NCBI GenBank assembly: GCA_019459145.1
Contig: JAIBEK010000020.1
Coordinates: forward strand, 186,001-250,000
DNA: 64,000 nucleotides
Source of the DNA: Arenimonas sp.
GTDB lineage: Bacteria > Pseudomonadota > Alphaproteobacteria > Rhizobiales > Rhizobiaceae
Direction of reading: 5' to 3'
The notes under the pieces were generated by a model that saw nothing but the letters and a program-made list of their open reading frames with translations, was not told the DNA's origin and ran no database searches. Positions 8,121 to 17,185 of the stretch are shown one piece after another; position 1 is the stretch's first letter, and each line of letters begins with the position of its first letter. The translations under genes and the position numbers were made by a program.

Positions 8121-10538
8121 ATGTCGAAAACGTCTGCAGCAAACGAAGGCAATATCTATCCCGTATTGCCTCTGCGCGACATCGTGGTTTTCCCCCACAT
8201 GATCGTGCCCCTGTTCGTCGGGCGCGAAAAGTCCATCCGTGCGCTGGAAGAGGTCATGGGCTCCGACAAGCAGATCATGCTGGCGACCCAGATCAATGCC
8301 GGGGACGATGACCCTGCCTCTGATGCGATCTATGAGATCGGCACCATCGCCAATGTCCTGCAACTGCTGAAGCTGCCGGACGGAACGGTCAAGGTCCTGA
8401 TCGAGGGCCGCGCGCGCGCCAAGATCGAAGCCTATACCGGTCGCGAGGAGTTCTACGAGGCGACCGCGAATGTTCTCGCCGAGCCGGACGAGGATCCGGT
8501 CGAGATCGAGGCGCTCAGCCGCTCGGTGGTCTCGGAGTTCGAGAACTACGTCAAGCTGAACAAGAAGATTTCGCCGGAAGTCGTCGGCGCCGCGAGCCAG
8601 ATCGAGGATTACTCGAAGCTGGCCGACACGGTTGCCTCGCATCTGTCGATCAAGATCACCGAGAAGCAGGAAATGCTGGAGACGGTGAGCGTGAAGACGC
8701 GTCTCGAAAAGGCGCTCGGCTTCATGGAAGGCGAGATTTCCGTTCTCCAGGTGGAGAAGCGCATCCGCTCGCGCGTCAAGCGCCAGATGGAGAAGACCCA
8801 GCGCGAATATTACCTGAACGAACAGATGAAGGCGATCCAGAAGGAACTCGGCGACGGCGAGGACGGCCGCGACGAGATGGCCGAACTGGAAGAGAAGATC
8901 GCCAAGACCAAGTTCTCCAAGGAAGCCAGGGAGAAGGCCGAGGCCGAGCTGAAGAAGCTTCGCCACATGAGCCCGATGTCGGCGGAAGCGACCGTCGTGC
9001 GCAATTATCTCGACTGGCTGCTTGGCCTGCCCTGGGGCAAGAAGTCCAAGGTCAAGGTCGACCTCAACGCGGCGGAGAAGATCCTCGACGAGGATCATTT
9101 CGGTCTCGACAAGGTCAAGGAGCGCATCGTCGAATATCTCGCCGTCCAGGCGCGCGCGACCAAGCTCAAGGGCCCGATCCTGTGCCTCGTCGGTCCTCCG
9201 GGTGTCGGCAAGACCTCCCTCGCCAAGTCGATCGCCAAGGCGACCGGCCGCGAATACATCCGCATGGCGCTCGGCGGCGTTCGTGACGAAGCCGAAATCC
9301 GCGGTCACCGCCGCACCTATATCGGCTCGATGCCCGGCAAGGTCATCCAGTCGATGAAGAAGGCGAAGAAGGGCAACCCGTTGTTCCTGCTCGACGAGAT
9401 CGACAAACTCGGCCAGGACTATCGCGGCGATCCGTCGTCGGCCCTGCTCGAGGTGCTGGATCCGGAACAGAACTCGACCTTTATGGACCACTACCTGGAA
9501 GTCGAGTACGACCTGTCGAACGTGATGTTCATCACCACGGCGAACACGCTCAACATTCCGGGCCCGCTGATGGACCGCATGGAGATCATCCGGATCGCCG
9601 GCTACACCGAGGACGAGAAGCTGCAGATCGCCAAGCGGCACCTGCTGCCGAAGGCGATCAAGGACCATGCCTTGCGTCCGGAGGAGTTCTCGGTCGCCGA
9701 CGACGCCATCAAGGCGATCATCCAGCAGTACACCCGCGAGGCCGGGGTGCGCAGCTTCGAGCGTGAGCTGATGAAGCTCGCCCGCAAGGCGGTCACCGAA
9801 ATCCTCAAGGGCAAGGTGAAGTCGGTCGCGGTCACTGCCGCCAACATCCACGACTATCTCGGCGTGCCGCGCTACCGTCACGGCGAGGCCGAGGGCGAGG
9901 ATCAGATCGGTATCGTCACCGGTCTGGCCTGGACCGAGGTCGGTGGCGAACTGCTGACGATCGAAGGCGTGATGATGCCGGGCAAGGGCCGCATGACGGT
10001 CACCGGCAACCTCAAGGACGTGATGAAGGAATCGATTTCGGCGGCGGCATCCTATGTCCGTTCGCGCGCCGTCGATTTCGGCATTGAGCCGCCGCGCTTC
10101 GACAAGTCGGACATCCACGTGCACGTTCCCGAAGGGGCGACCCCGAAGGACGGACCGTCGGCCGGCGTCGCCATGGCAACCGCGATTGTCTCGATCATGA
10201 CCGGCATTCCGGTCAACAAGGACGTGGCGATGACGGGCGAGATCACGCTTCGTGGTCGCGTCCTGCCGATCGGTGGTCTGAAGGAAAAGCTGCTCGCGGC
10301 ACTGCGCGGCGGTATCAAGAAGGTTCTGATCCCGGAAGAGAACGCCAAGGACCTGGCGGACATCCCGGACAATGTGAAGAACAACCTTGAAATCGTTCCC
10401 GTCTCGCGCATGGGCGAAGTCATCCGACATGCCCTGATCCGTGTACCTGAACCGATTGAATGGGACGGAACGGTCGAAACACCCGCCATCGGCACGGTCG
10501 AAGGCGTCGACGAAAACGGCGCCGCCGTGGCGCATTGA
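8121..10538 (+). CDS. lon: ATP-dependent protease Lon (LonA)
   Basis: The 805-residue protein has the LonA layout: an N-terminal LAN domain beginning [15 protein letters not shown], a coiled-coil middle, the AAA+ module with Walker A GPPGVGKT at residues 358-365, and the serine-lysine peptidase domain. The catalytic dyad is S680 in [11 protein letters not shown] and K723 in [10 protein letters not shown]. The ATG at 8121 has AAAGGA seven bases upstream; an ATG six bases earlier overlaps that site and is less likely. Lon degrades misfolded proteins and specific regulators in the cytoplasm. Its own terminator follows, then hupB. Confidence 0.97.
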   Translation: MSKTSAANEGNIYPVLPLRDIVVFPHMIVPLFVGREKSIRALEEVMGSDKQIMLATQINAGDDDPASDAIYEIGTIANVLQLLKLPDGTVKVLIEGRARAKIEAYTGREEFYEATANVLAEPDEDPVEIEALSRSVVSEFENYVKLNKKISPEVVGAASQIEDYSKLADTVASHLSIKITEKQEMLETVSVKTRLEKALGFMEGEISVLQVEKRIRSRVKRQMEKTQREYYLNEQMKAIQKELGDGEDGRDEMAELEEKIAKTKFSKEAREKAEAELKKLRHMSPMSAEATVVRNYLDWLLGLPWGKKSKVKVDLNAAEKILDEDHFGLDKVKERIVEYLAVQARATKLKGPILCLVGPPGVGKTSLAKSIAKATGREYIRMALGGVRDEAEIRGHRRTYIGSMPGKVIQSMKKAKKGNPLFLLDEIDKLGQDYRGDPSSALLEVLDPEQNSTFMDHYLEVEYDLSNVMFITTANTLNIPGPLMDRMEIIRIAGYTEDEKLQIAKRHLLPKAIKDHALRPEEFSVADDAIKAIIQQYTREAGVRSFERELMKLARKAVTEILKGKVKSVAVTAANIHDYLGVPRYRHGEAEGEDQIGIVTGLAWTEVGGELLTIEGVMMPGKGRMTVTGNLKDVMKESISAAASYVRSRAVDFGIEPPRFDKSDIHVHVPEGATPKDGPSAGVAMATAIVSIMTGIPVNKDVAMTGEITLRGRVLPIGGLKEKLLAALRGGIKKVLIPEENAKDLADIPDNVKNNLEIVPVSRMGEVIRHALIRVPEPIEWDGTVETPAIGTVEGVDENGAAVAH

Positions 10539-10581
10539 GGCCGATTTTGCCTCACTCTTGCCAAATTGGCACATCGAACGG

Positions 10582-10612
10582 AAAAAGGCTGGCAGAAATG
10601 CCAGCCTTTTTT
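10582..10612 (+). terminator. intrinsic terminator after lon
   Basis: AAAAAGGCTGGC and GCCAGCCTTTTTT pair across a six-base loop (agaaat). The run of six T follows directly. It separates lon from hupB transcription. Confidence 0.92.
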
Positions 10613-10744
10613 GTGCAAACTGCCGGAAAGTGCTTGTTTTCCGGGCCATTGCGGTGCTTTTGAGTTGCCTAGGGCAGATGCATCCGTATTCTCCGCCCGA
10701 CTTATCCATTGAGTCGTTTCATACCAATCAGAAAGGGTGGAAAC

Positions 10745-11020
10745 ATGAACAAGAACGAACTCGTATCCGCGGTCGCCGAAAAGGCCGGCCTCACCAAGGC
10801 CGATGCAGCTTCCGCCGTTGACGCCGTTTTCGAAACGGTTCAGGCCGAGCTGAAGAACGGCGGCGATGTTCGCCTCGCTGGCTTCGGTGCCTTCACTGTC
10901 GGTCGTCGCGAAGCCTCCAAGGGCCGCAACCCGTCGACGGGCGCAGAGGTCGACATTCCGGCCCGCAACGTGCCGAAGTTCACTGCCGGCAAGGGTCTCA
11001 AGGACGCCTGCAACAGCTGA
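10745..11020 (+). CDS. hupB: DNA-binding protein HU
   Basis: This is a 91-residue HU/IHF-family protein starting MNKNELVSAVAEKAGLTKAD. The beta-arm signature GFGAFTVGRREASKGRNPSTG is present, with the GRNPSTG tip that inserts into the DNA minor groove. Length and sequence fit the alphaproteobacterial HU-beta that forms homodimers and compacts the nucleoid. The ATG at 10745 has AAAGGGTGG upstream; the earlier in-frame ATG at 10709 would add twelve non-conserved residues. It follows lon, as in many proteobacteria, and ends with its own terminator. Confidence 0.97.
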   Translation: MNKNELVSAVAEKAGLTKADAASAVDAVFETVQAELKNGGDVRLAGFGAFTVGRREASKGRNPSTGAEVDIPARNVPKFTAGKGLKDACNS

Positions 11021-11067
11021 TCAGCTGATCGCCTCCCTGCCTGGCGCAGGGCAGGCCATATCAAGTG

Positions 11068-11096
11068 AAAGCCCGGCCGTCGCGCCGGGCTTTTTT
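11068..11096 (+). terminator. intrinsic terminator after hupB
   Basis: AAAGCCCGGC pairs with GCCGGGCTTT across the loop cgtcgc, and six T residues end the element. It lies 64 bases upstream of the FMN aptamer, so the riboswitch belongs to a separate transcript. Confidence 0.9.
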
Positions 11097-11160
11097 CGTT
11101 TGCCGTGCTTGTGCGATCCGCATGCTTGCCGTATCGCTCGGGACGCCGGATTTCCGGCAT

Positions 11161-11307
11161 TCGTTCTCAGGGCGGGGTGCAAGTCCCCACCGGCGGTAAG
11201 GAGGTTCGTCTCCAAGCCCGCGAGCGCCTTCCGGACCTTTTCCGGGAGGGTCAGCAGATCCGGTTGAATTCCGGAGCCGACGGTCATAGTCCGGATGAAA
11301 GAGAATG
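11161..11307 (+). promoter_or_regulatory. FMN riboswitch (RFN element) controlling ribN
   Basis: All conserved blocks of the RFN aptamer appear in order: TTCTCAGGGCGGGGTGCAAG, TCCCCACCGGCGGTAAG, AGCCCGCGAGCGCC, GGGTCAGCAGATCCGGTTGA, TTCCGGAGCCGACGGTCATA and GTCCGGATGAAAGAGAAT. The outer P1 stem pairs TTCTC with GAGAA. About 180 bases of leader separate it from the ribN ATG. The leader holds a stem GCCGTCCG/CGGACGGC (11376-11397) without a T-run, and a small stem TCCTT/AAGGA (11468-11481) that covers the ribN ribosome site. The second suggests control at translation, but this is inference. Confidence 0.96.
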
Positions 11308-11488
11308 AGGCAATCGGTCGTGGCGCCGTGTTTCCGGATGGATCTGTCCGGATGCCGGCGACTTGGCCTGCGAATGCCGTCCGCTCGTTCGGACGGCGGC
11401 GCAAGCGGGTGGGCTCGTCCAGGCGGGCCTCTTCGCGAATGCCCTCATGCGTCCTGATTTGTGTTGGTCCTTTGTGAAGGAAAGAAAC

Positions 11489-12388
11489 ATGAATCAGAGC
11501 TCCCTTACGCTCTCCCGCTCCCACGCTTTTGCCGGAGCCTCCTACATGGTGCTGGCGGGTATCGCCTTCGCCCTGCTCAATGTCGCGACCCAGTGGCTGG
11601 CCATGACCTTGGCCTTTCCGCCGGCTTCGGCGACCTTCTGGCAATATGGCTTTGCCCTCGTGCTCTCGCTGCCGCTGCTGTTCAAGCTCGGCCTGCGGGC
11701 GATGCGCACGCGCTATCCGTGGCGTCATCTGCTGCGCGTTCTGCTCGCCGCGCTGGGCGTCCAGGCCTGGGTCACCGGGCTCGCCACCGTGCCGATCTGG
11801 CAGGCGATCGCGCTTATCATGACCTCGCCCTTCTTCATCATCATCGGCGCCAGGCTCTTCCTTGGCGAAAGCGTCGGCTGGCCGCGCTGGGCAGCGACGC
11901 TCGTCGGCTTCGTTGGCGCGATGATCATCCTGCAGCCCTGGGCGGACACGTTCTCGGCGGCGGCCCTCCTGCCCATCCTGTCGGCCCTGCTGTGGGGCGG
12001 GTCGTCGCTGTTGATGAAGAACCTCACGGCCTTCGAGCCGCCGGAGACGATCACCGTCTGGTTGCTGGTGCTGCTGACGCCGATCAATGCCGGGCTGGCG
12101 CTGGCCTCTGGCTTTGCCGTGCCGACTGGTCTTGCCCTGCTGCTGCTGCTTGCGGCGGGCCTCCTGACGGTCGTCGGCCAATATCTGCTGACGCTTGCCT
12201 ATAACGCGGCGGATGCGGCCTATGTGCAGCCCTTCGATGACCTCAAGCTGCCGCTCAACGTGCTCGCCGGCTGGCTGGTCTTCGGCTATGCGCCGGCCGG
12301 CTATCTGTGGCTCGGGGCGCTGCTGATCCTTGGCGCCTCGCTCTTCCTGATGACGGCGGAGATGCGCAAGGAACGGTCTTCCGCCTGA
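11489..12388 (+). CDS. ribN: riboflavin importer RibN (EamA/DMT superfamily)
   Basis: The 299-residue protein is almost entirely hydrophobic, with about ten transmembrane helices arranged as two EamA repeats, as in drug/metabolite transporters. The FMN riboswitch directly upstream and the absence of riboflavin synthesis genes nearby identify it as RibN, the rhizobial riboflavin uptake protein described in Rhizobium leguminosarum. FMN excess is expected to shut it off. The ATG at 11489 has GAAGGA eight bases upstream; earlier in-frame ATGs lie inside the leader. It is followed by a hairpin (12452-12488) that may also act as a weak terminator. Confidence 0.87.
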   Translation: MNQSSLTLSRSHAFAGASYMVLAGIAFALLNVATQWLAMTLAFPPASATFWQYGFALVLSLPLLFKLGLRAMRTRYPWRHLLRVLLAALGVQAWVTGLATVPIWQAIALIMTSPFFIIIGARLFLGESVGWPRWAATLVGFVGAMIILQPWADTFSAAALLPILSALLWGGSSLLMKNLTAFEPPETITVWLLVLLTPINAGLALASGFAVPTGLALLLLLAAGLLTVVGQYLLTLAYNAADAAYVQPFDDLKLPLNVLAGWLVFGYAPAGYLWLGALLILGASLFLMTAEMRKERSSA

Positions 12389-12420
12389 CGGGGAAGGGGC
12401 GCCATGCAATCCGTTGCGGA

Positions 12421-12438
12421 TTGTCATCCGCCTGTCAT
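12421..12438 (+). promoter_or_regulatory. Pho-box-like direct repeat upstream of the phytase-like gene
   Basis: TTGTCAT (12421-12427) and CTGTCAT (12432-12438) are separated by four bases, giving an 11-base period. The PhoB box consensus is two CTGTCAT units with the same spacing. Only one base differs here. The unit spacer CCGC also follows the second copy. It lies 54 bases before the ATG of the secreted phytase/esterase-like gene, where a phosphate-starvation input would make sense. Confidence 0.6.
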
Positions 12439-12451
12439 CCGCATGACGCAA

Positions 12452-12488
12452 AAGCCTCCTGTTCCTTTCTCACGGAAACAGGAGGTTT
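12452..12488 (+). other. hairpin enclosing the Shine-Dalgarno of the downstream gene
   Basis: CCTCCTGTT (12455-12463) and AACAGGAGG (12477-12485) form a perfect nine-base-pair stem, extendable by three weaker pairs, with a 13-base loop. The right arm contains AGGAGG, the ribosome site for the ATG at 12492. In a transcript reading through from ribN the site would be buried. Only three T follow, so it is a poor intrinsic terminator. Confidence 0.6.
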
Positions 12489-12491
12489 CCC

Positions 12492-14690
12492 ATGACGTAT
12501 GGCTTTTCCCGCGCGGCGCTGACCGCAGCCCTTTTGGCATCCGTTGCTTTCCCGGCCGGCGCCGAGCAGGTTTTCAATCGCATCGCATCCTTCCCCGTCG
12601 CCGCCAATATGCCGGCTGACAAGGATCAGAAATCCGTAACGTCCGCGGAGATCATCACCGCGTCGGAAGACGGCATGACTCTCGTCTATTCCGACAGCCC
12701 GCTGGGCGTGATCGGCTTCATCGACATTTCCGACGTCAAGGCCCCGAAGGCCGGCGGCGCGCTGGCCATGGACGGCGAGCCGACCTCGGTGGCCGTGGTC
12801 GGGGACAAGGTCCTCGTCGCCGTCAACACGTCGGAAAGCTTCGTGAAGCCCTCGGGCAAGCTTGCCATCGTCGATCTGGCCTCCAAGAAGGTCGACGCAA
12901 CCTGCGATCTCGGCGGTCAGCCGGATTCCGTCGCCGTTGCCGCCGACAAGAGCTTTGCCGTGATCGCCATCGAGAACGAGCGCGACGAAGACCTGAATGA
13001 CGGACAGCTTCCGCAGTTGCCGGCCGGCGATCTCGCCATCGTCTCCCTGAAGGACGGTGTGGCCGATTGCGCCTCGATCAAGCACGTCGCCATGACCGGC
13101 CTTGCCGAAGTCGGCGCGGACGATCCGGAACCGGAATTCGTCTCGATCAACAGCCTCGGCGAAATCGCCGTGACGCTGCAGGAGAACAACCACATCGCCA
13201 TCGTCGATGGCAAGACGGGCACGGTGAAGACCCACTTCTCGGCCGGCGCCATCGACCTTGCCGGCATCGACACCAAGTCCGACGGCGCGCTGAAATTCTC
13301 GGCCAAGAAGGAAGGCGTCCTTCGCGAGCCCGACGCGCTGAAGTGGCTCGACGACGATCGTTTCGTCGTCGCCAACGAAGGTGACTACGAAGGCGGCTCG
13401 CGCAGTTTCACCATCTTCGACAAGACGGGCAAGGTCTCTTATGAATCCGGCCCGTCGCTTGAACTCGAGATCGCCCGGATCGGCCACTTCCCTGACAAGC
13501 GTGCCAAGTCCAAGGGCGTCGAGCTCGAGGGCCTGGAAGCCGCGACCTACGGCGACAGCAAGTACTTCTTCGTCCTGTCCGAACGCGCATCCGTGGTCGG
13601 CGTCTACAAGGACACCGGCGCGGAGCCGGAACTGGTCCAGTTGTTGCCGTCCGGCGTGGGGCCTGAAGGCGCGGTTGCCATCCCGGGCCGTAACCTGTTC
13701 GTCACCGCCAATGAGACCGACCTCGTCGAGGATGGCGGCGCCCGCTCGCATGTCATGCTCTATGAGCTCGGCGAAGGCAAAGCCGCCTATCCGACGATCC
13801 GCTCCGAAATGGTCGACGGTGCGCCGATCGGTTGGGGTGCGCTCTCGGGCCTGGTCGGCGATGCCGAGAAGGCAGGCCAGCTCTATGCCGTCAATGACAG
13901 TTTCTACGCCATGCAGCCGACGATCTTCACCGTCGACGCGACGCAGACGCCCGCTGCCATCACCGCCGCTCTGCCGGTCACCCGTGGCGGTCAGCCGGCC
14001 CAGAAGCTCGACATCGAGGGCATCACGCTCGACGGCAAGGGCGGCTTCTGGCTGGCGTCTGAGGGCAATAGCGGCAAGCTACTGCCGCACGCGCTCTATC
14101 ACGTGAATGACAAGGGCGAGATCAAGGAAGAGATTGCCCTTCCGGCGGATCTGCTCAAGGGCGAAATCCGGTTCGGCTTCGAAGGCGTCACGATGGTTGG
14201 CTCTGGAGATGAGGCCACCCTGTGGATGGCCGTCCAGCGCGAATGGAAGGATGACGAGAAGGGCTCCGTCAAGCTCGTCGCCTATAACCCGAAGTCGAAG
14301 GAATGGGGCGCCGTGCGCTATCCGCTCGACAAGGGCGAAAGCGGTTGGGTCGGCCTGTCCGAAATCACCGCCCATGGCGACCACGTCTACATCGTCGAGC
14401 GTGACAACCTGATCGGTGATGCCGCCAAGATCAAGAAGCTCTACCGTGTGGCGATCGCCGACCTGAAGCCTGCCAAGATCGGCGAAGCCTTGCCGCTGGT
14501 GACCAAGGAAGAAGTCCACGACTTCCTGCCGGACCTCAAGGCCGCGACCAACGGCTATGTCGTCGACAAGCTCGAAGGCTTCACCTTCGATGCCGAAGGC
14601 AAGGCTTTTGCCGTGACCGACAATGACGGTGTCGACGACTCGTCCGGCGAGACCCTGTTCTTCCCGGTTGACCTCAAGGGCACCAACTGA
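12492..14690 (+). CDS. secreted esterase-like activity of phytase family protein
   Basis: The 732-residue protein starts with a clear signal peptide (MTYGFSRAALTAALLASVAF, cleavage likely after PAGA). Residues ~25-420 look like a beta-propeller of the choice-of-anchor type (repeated VAVVGD, IVDL, ANEGDYEG blades). Residues ~440-725 match the esterase-like phytase domain (PF13449): GWGALSGLVGD, LDIEGITLDGKGGFWLASEG, FEGVTMV and DKLEGFTFDAEG. Such proteins are periplasmic or secreted and may release phosphate from organic esters; the substrate is unproven. A Pho-box-like repeat and a strong ribosome site lie upstream, and a GNRA-capped terminator follows. It is a candidate Pho regulon gene. Confidence 0.8.
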   Translation: MTYGFSRAALTAALLASVAFPAGAEQVFNRIASFPVAANMPADKDQKSVTSAEIITASEDGMTLVYSDSPLGVIGFIDISDVKAPKAGGALAMDGEPTSVAVVGDKVLVAVNTSESFVKPSGKLAIVDLASKKVDATCDLGGQPDSVAVAADKSFAVIAIENERDEDLNDGQLPQLPAGDLAIVSLKDGVADCASIKHVAMTGLAEVGADDPEPEFVSINSLGEIAVTLQENNHIAIVDGKTGTVKTHFSAGAIDLAGIDTKSDGALKFSAKKEGVLREPDALKWLDDDRFVVANEGDYEGGSRSFTIFDKTGKVSYESGPSLELEIARIGHFPDKRAKSKGVELEGLEAATYGDSKYFFVLSERASVVGVYKDTGAEPELVQLLPSGVGPEGAVAIPGRNLFVTANETDLVEDGGARSHVMLYELGEGKAAYPTIRSEMVDGAPIGWGALSGLVGDAEKAGQLYAVNDSFYAMQPTIFTVDATQTPAAITAALPVTRGGQPAQKLDIEGITLDGKGGFWLASEGNSGKLLPHALYHVNDKGEIKEEIALPADLLKGEIRFGFEGVTMVGSGDEATLWMAVQREWKDDEKGSVKLVAYNPKSKEWGAVRYPLDKGESGWVGLSEITAHGDHVYIVERDNLIGDAAKIKKLYRVAIADLKPAKIGEALPLVTKEEVHDFLPDLKAATNGYVVDKLEGFTFDAEGKAFAVTDNDGVDDSSGETLFFPVDLKGTN

Positions 14691-14714
14691 CCAACATCGT
14701 CCTCCCAAGACGAT

Positions 14715-14756
14715 TGGAGGCCGGGTGAGCGATCACCCGGCCTCCACTGCATTTTC
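14715..14756 (+). terminator. intrinsic terminator after the phytase-like gene
   Basis: A perfect fourteen-base-pair stem, TGGAGGCCGGGTGA with its complement, is capped by the tetraloop GCGA (GNRA type) and followed after four bases by ATTTT. It is the longest perfect stem of the terminators in the window. Confidence 0.85.
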
Positions 14757-14782
14757 GGGCCTTAGTGTTGCGGGGCGTTCGC

Positions 14783-15769
14783 CTACCAGCGTTGATGGAC
14801 GTGCGGGGCGATCAGCCGGTCGTAGATGTCCTTCGCCGCCGCCATGACGTCGGACGATAGGGCGGGCAGGTCGGAGGCTGCGGCATTGGCCTGCGCCTGG
14901 GCGGCGTTGCGGGCGCCTGGAATGACCACTGTCACTGCCTCGTGCATCAGGATCCAGCGCAGCGCGAAGGCCGCCATCGCCGTGCCGGCAGGCACCAGCT
15001 TGCGGACTTCCTCTACGGCTTGAAGACCGGTATCCAGGGGCACGCCGGCAAAGGTCTCGCCGACATCGAAGGCCTCGCCATGGCGGTTGAAGTTGCGGTG
15101 ATCCTCGGCGGCGAACTGTGTTGCCGCGGTGATCTTGCCGGACAGCAGGCCGCTTGCCAGCGGAACGCGGGCGATCACCGCGACGTTGCGGCGCCTGGCC
15201 TCTTGGAAGAACAGCCCGGCCGGACGCTGGCGGAACATGTTGAAGATGATCTGCACGCTGACGACACCTGGATATTCGATCGCCTTCAGCGCCTGCTCGG
15301 CGTTTTCGACGCTCACCCCGTAATGGGCGATCTTGCCGGCCCGCTTGAGCTCCTCCAGTCCCTCGAACACCTCCGGGTGATAGTAGACCTCGGCTGGTGG
15401 ACAATGCAGTTGCACGAGGTCGAGCCGCTCGACCTCGAGATTCTTCAGGGATCGGTCGATGAAGCCTTCCAGATTGGCCTTGGTATAGCCGCCCGCCACA
15501 TGCGGATTGAGCCGTCGGCCCGCCTTGGTAGCGACCATCGGCCGCGCGCCGCCACGGGTCTTCAGGACGTCGGCGATGATGCGCTCCGAGCGCCCGTCGC
15601 CATAGACGTCGGCCGTGTCGATGAAGGTCATGCCGGCGTCGAGCGCCGCGTTGAGAGCCGCCCGCCCGTCCGCCTCGGAAACCTCGCCCCAGGAGCCACC
15701 GATCTGCCATGCACCGAACCCGATGTCGCTGACGGTGAAGTCCGTTTTCCCGAATGAATGCTGTCGCAT
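14783..15769 (-). CDS. aldo/keto reductase
   Basis: This 328-residue protein is an NADPH-dependent aldo/keto reductase with the TIM-barrel fold. The catalytic tetrad is complete: D51 and Y56 in FIDTADVYGDG, K82 in VATKAG and H122 in LVQLHCPP. The late block near IPGARN is the coenzyme phosphate-binding loop. The family reduces aldehydes or ketones or works on sugars; the physiological substrate cannot be read from the sequence. It stands alone, convergent with the phytase-like gene and divergent from the next unknown membrane gene. Confidence 0.9.
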   Translation of the reverse strand: MRQHSFGKTDFTVSDIGFGAWQIGGSWGEVSEADGRAALNAALDAGMTFIDTADVYGDGRSERIIADVLKTRGGARPMVATKAGRRLNPHVAGGYTKANLEGFIDRSLKNLEVERLDLVQLHCPPAEVYYHPEVFEGLEELKRAGKIAHYGVSVENAEQALKAIEYPGVVSVQIIFNMFRQRPAGLFFQEARRRNVAVIARVPLASGLLSGKITAATQFAAEDHRNFNRHGEAFDVGETFAGVPLDTGLQAVEEVRKLVPAGTAMAAFALRWILMHEAVTVVIPGARNAAQAQANAAASDLPALSSDVMAAAKDIYDRLIAPHVHQRW

Positions 15770-15927
15770 GGCTAATTCTCCTCGTTCATGAGCTTTGCAT
15801 CGTTGCAGTTAGCAAGGGCCGGGCAGGCGGGCAAGGGAAGGGTGGGCGAACGCACGCGATGACCGGTTATGCCGGGTCGGCGCGCCGTAAATTCACCGTG
15901 AAGGGCGGATAGGAGAGGTCTGCTTGG

Positions 15928-17058
15928 TTGCTGCACCCTCGAATCCGGGATGAAGGCGTGAGACTGCTATCGGCGTTCTTGAAGGTTCTGCGACTGGCCT
16001 CGCTGCTGGCCCTCGGGCTTGCGGTGTGGAATGCCGCCGCGACCGTCCACCGTTCCGGCATGATGGTCGGGCTGTTCGACCCTGCGGCTCTTGCAGAATA
16101 TCGCCTCTATGCCGCACCGACGTTGGTCTACCAGGCTGAGATCGAGCAGGCCATCGCCGGCGGCGACCACGCCTATGCGACGGCGCTTCATGATCTGGGT
16201 ACCCGCTATGGTCATGACCTGTCTCCCGCGCTTCGGGAAAGGGCGGAAGGCACCGCGCTCGAGCGTGCCTTCATCTCCGGCAGCCGGGCGGCCAAGGGTT
16301 TCGTCTTCGGCTCGCTCGACAGCGGGGCCGAGATCGCCGGCTCGGTGACCAGCGACCTTGTCGGAATCGGCGATCTGCGTGATTTCTCCGTCCAGGGCTA
16401 TCGTTACGCCGCGGGCGAAGAGTATGACCCCATCCTGCTGGGCTTGTCCGCCGTCGGGCTCGGCCTGACCGTCTCGACCCTGGGGACCGTCGGAGCAACG
16501 GCCGTTCCCGATGCCGGCCTCTCCGTGCTGAAGAACGCCTACCGCGCCCGCAAGATTTCGGCGCCGCTCACCTCCTATCTGACCAAAAACGCGGCAAGGC
16601 TGGTCGACACCCGCATATTGAAGGCCGAACTGGCGGCGGCAAGCGACGAAGGCGCCCTCGGCCTGGCACGGCTGCAAAAGGTCGCGGCCCGTTCCGTGGA
16701 CGGCAAGGTCGCACAGACCCTTGTCGACGACGCGACGGTGCTGGGCACGATCGGGACAAAGGGCGGGGTGCGCAGTTCGCTTGCCGCGCTCTCCATCGCC
16801 GACGGCCCGAAGGATCTGCGCAAGCTGCAGCGGGTGGCAACGCGATTCGGCGATAGTTCGCATGCGGTAATGAAGTTCCTCGGCCGGTCCATTCTCGAGA
16901 TCGGGGCGACGCTCTATGCCGTCGCCGCAGCCATCGCCAGTCTGCTGCTGGCAGGCATGCTCGCCGTATTGCGTCTGACCGCTCGAATGTTTGCCCGGTT
17001 CGCTCTCGGCGGGGCGCCGGCGTCCGCCCCTGTGCTGAAGCTTCTCCGAATCATCTGA
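15928..17058 (+). CDS. conserved hypothetical membrane protein
   Basis: I do not recognise a named family. The frame gives up to 376 residues from a TTG at 15928 with AGGAG about twelve bases upstream; a GTG at 15958 (VRLLSAF) is an alternative start. A hydrophobic helix near residues 17-37 may be a signal anchor. A glycine-rich hydrophobic stretch lies at ~170-195 (LGLSAVGLGLTVSTLGTVG) and another near the C-terminus (~325-350). The middle has charged helices with repeated ALRERAEG- and LARLQKVA-like segments. It probably spans or associates with the inner membrane. It is flanked by an aldo/keto reductase and a sugar transporter, which gives no functional clue. Confidence 0.6.
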   Translation: MLHPRIRDEGVRLLSAFLKVLRLASLLALGLAVWNAAATVHRSGMMVGLFDPAALAEYRLYAAPTLVYQAEIEQAIAGGDHAYATALHDLGTRYGHDLSPALRERAEGTALERAFISGSRAAKGFVFGSLDSGAEIAGSVTSDLVGIGDLRDFSVQGYRYAAGEEYDPILLGLSAVGLGLTVSTLGTVGATAVPDAGLSVLKNAYRARKISAPLTSYLTKNAARLVDTRILKAELAAASDEGALGLARLQKVAARSVDGKVAQTLVDDATVLGTIGTKGGVRSSLAALSIADGPKDLRKLQRVATRFGDSSHAVMKFLGRSILEIGATLYAVAAAIASLLLAGMLAVLRLTARMFARFALGGAPASAPVLKLLRII

Positions 17059-17185
17059 GCCGGGCCGGTCTGCGATTCTCCCATTCTGCCGAAATGCTCT
17101 CGCGCTGAAGCAAAACCAGTGTGCCGTTTCTGCCGTAACGGGATAGGCCGCAAGTCAATCCCTGGCGGCCCGGAGAGCACGCGTT

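Noticed and set aside
7794..10709. A 971-codon minus-strand open frame opposite lon, and similar long antisense frames opposite nuoC/D, nuoG, nuoL, nuoM, rnj, lolC, dnaE, rnr and topA.
   Set aside because: High G+C at third positions removes stop codons from the antisense frame. Their products are Arg/Ala/Asp/Val/His-rich without recognisable domains, while the opposite strand encodes well-conserved proteins.
12452..12488. The hairpin as a standard intrinsic terminator for ribN.
   Set aside because: Only three T follow the stem and the right arm contains the next gene's ribosome site. Weak termination is possible but not its clearest feature.
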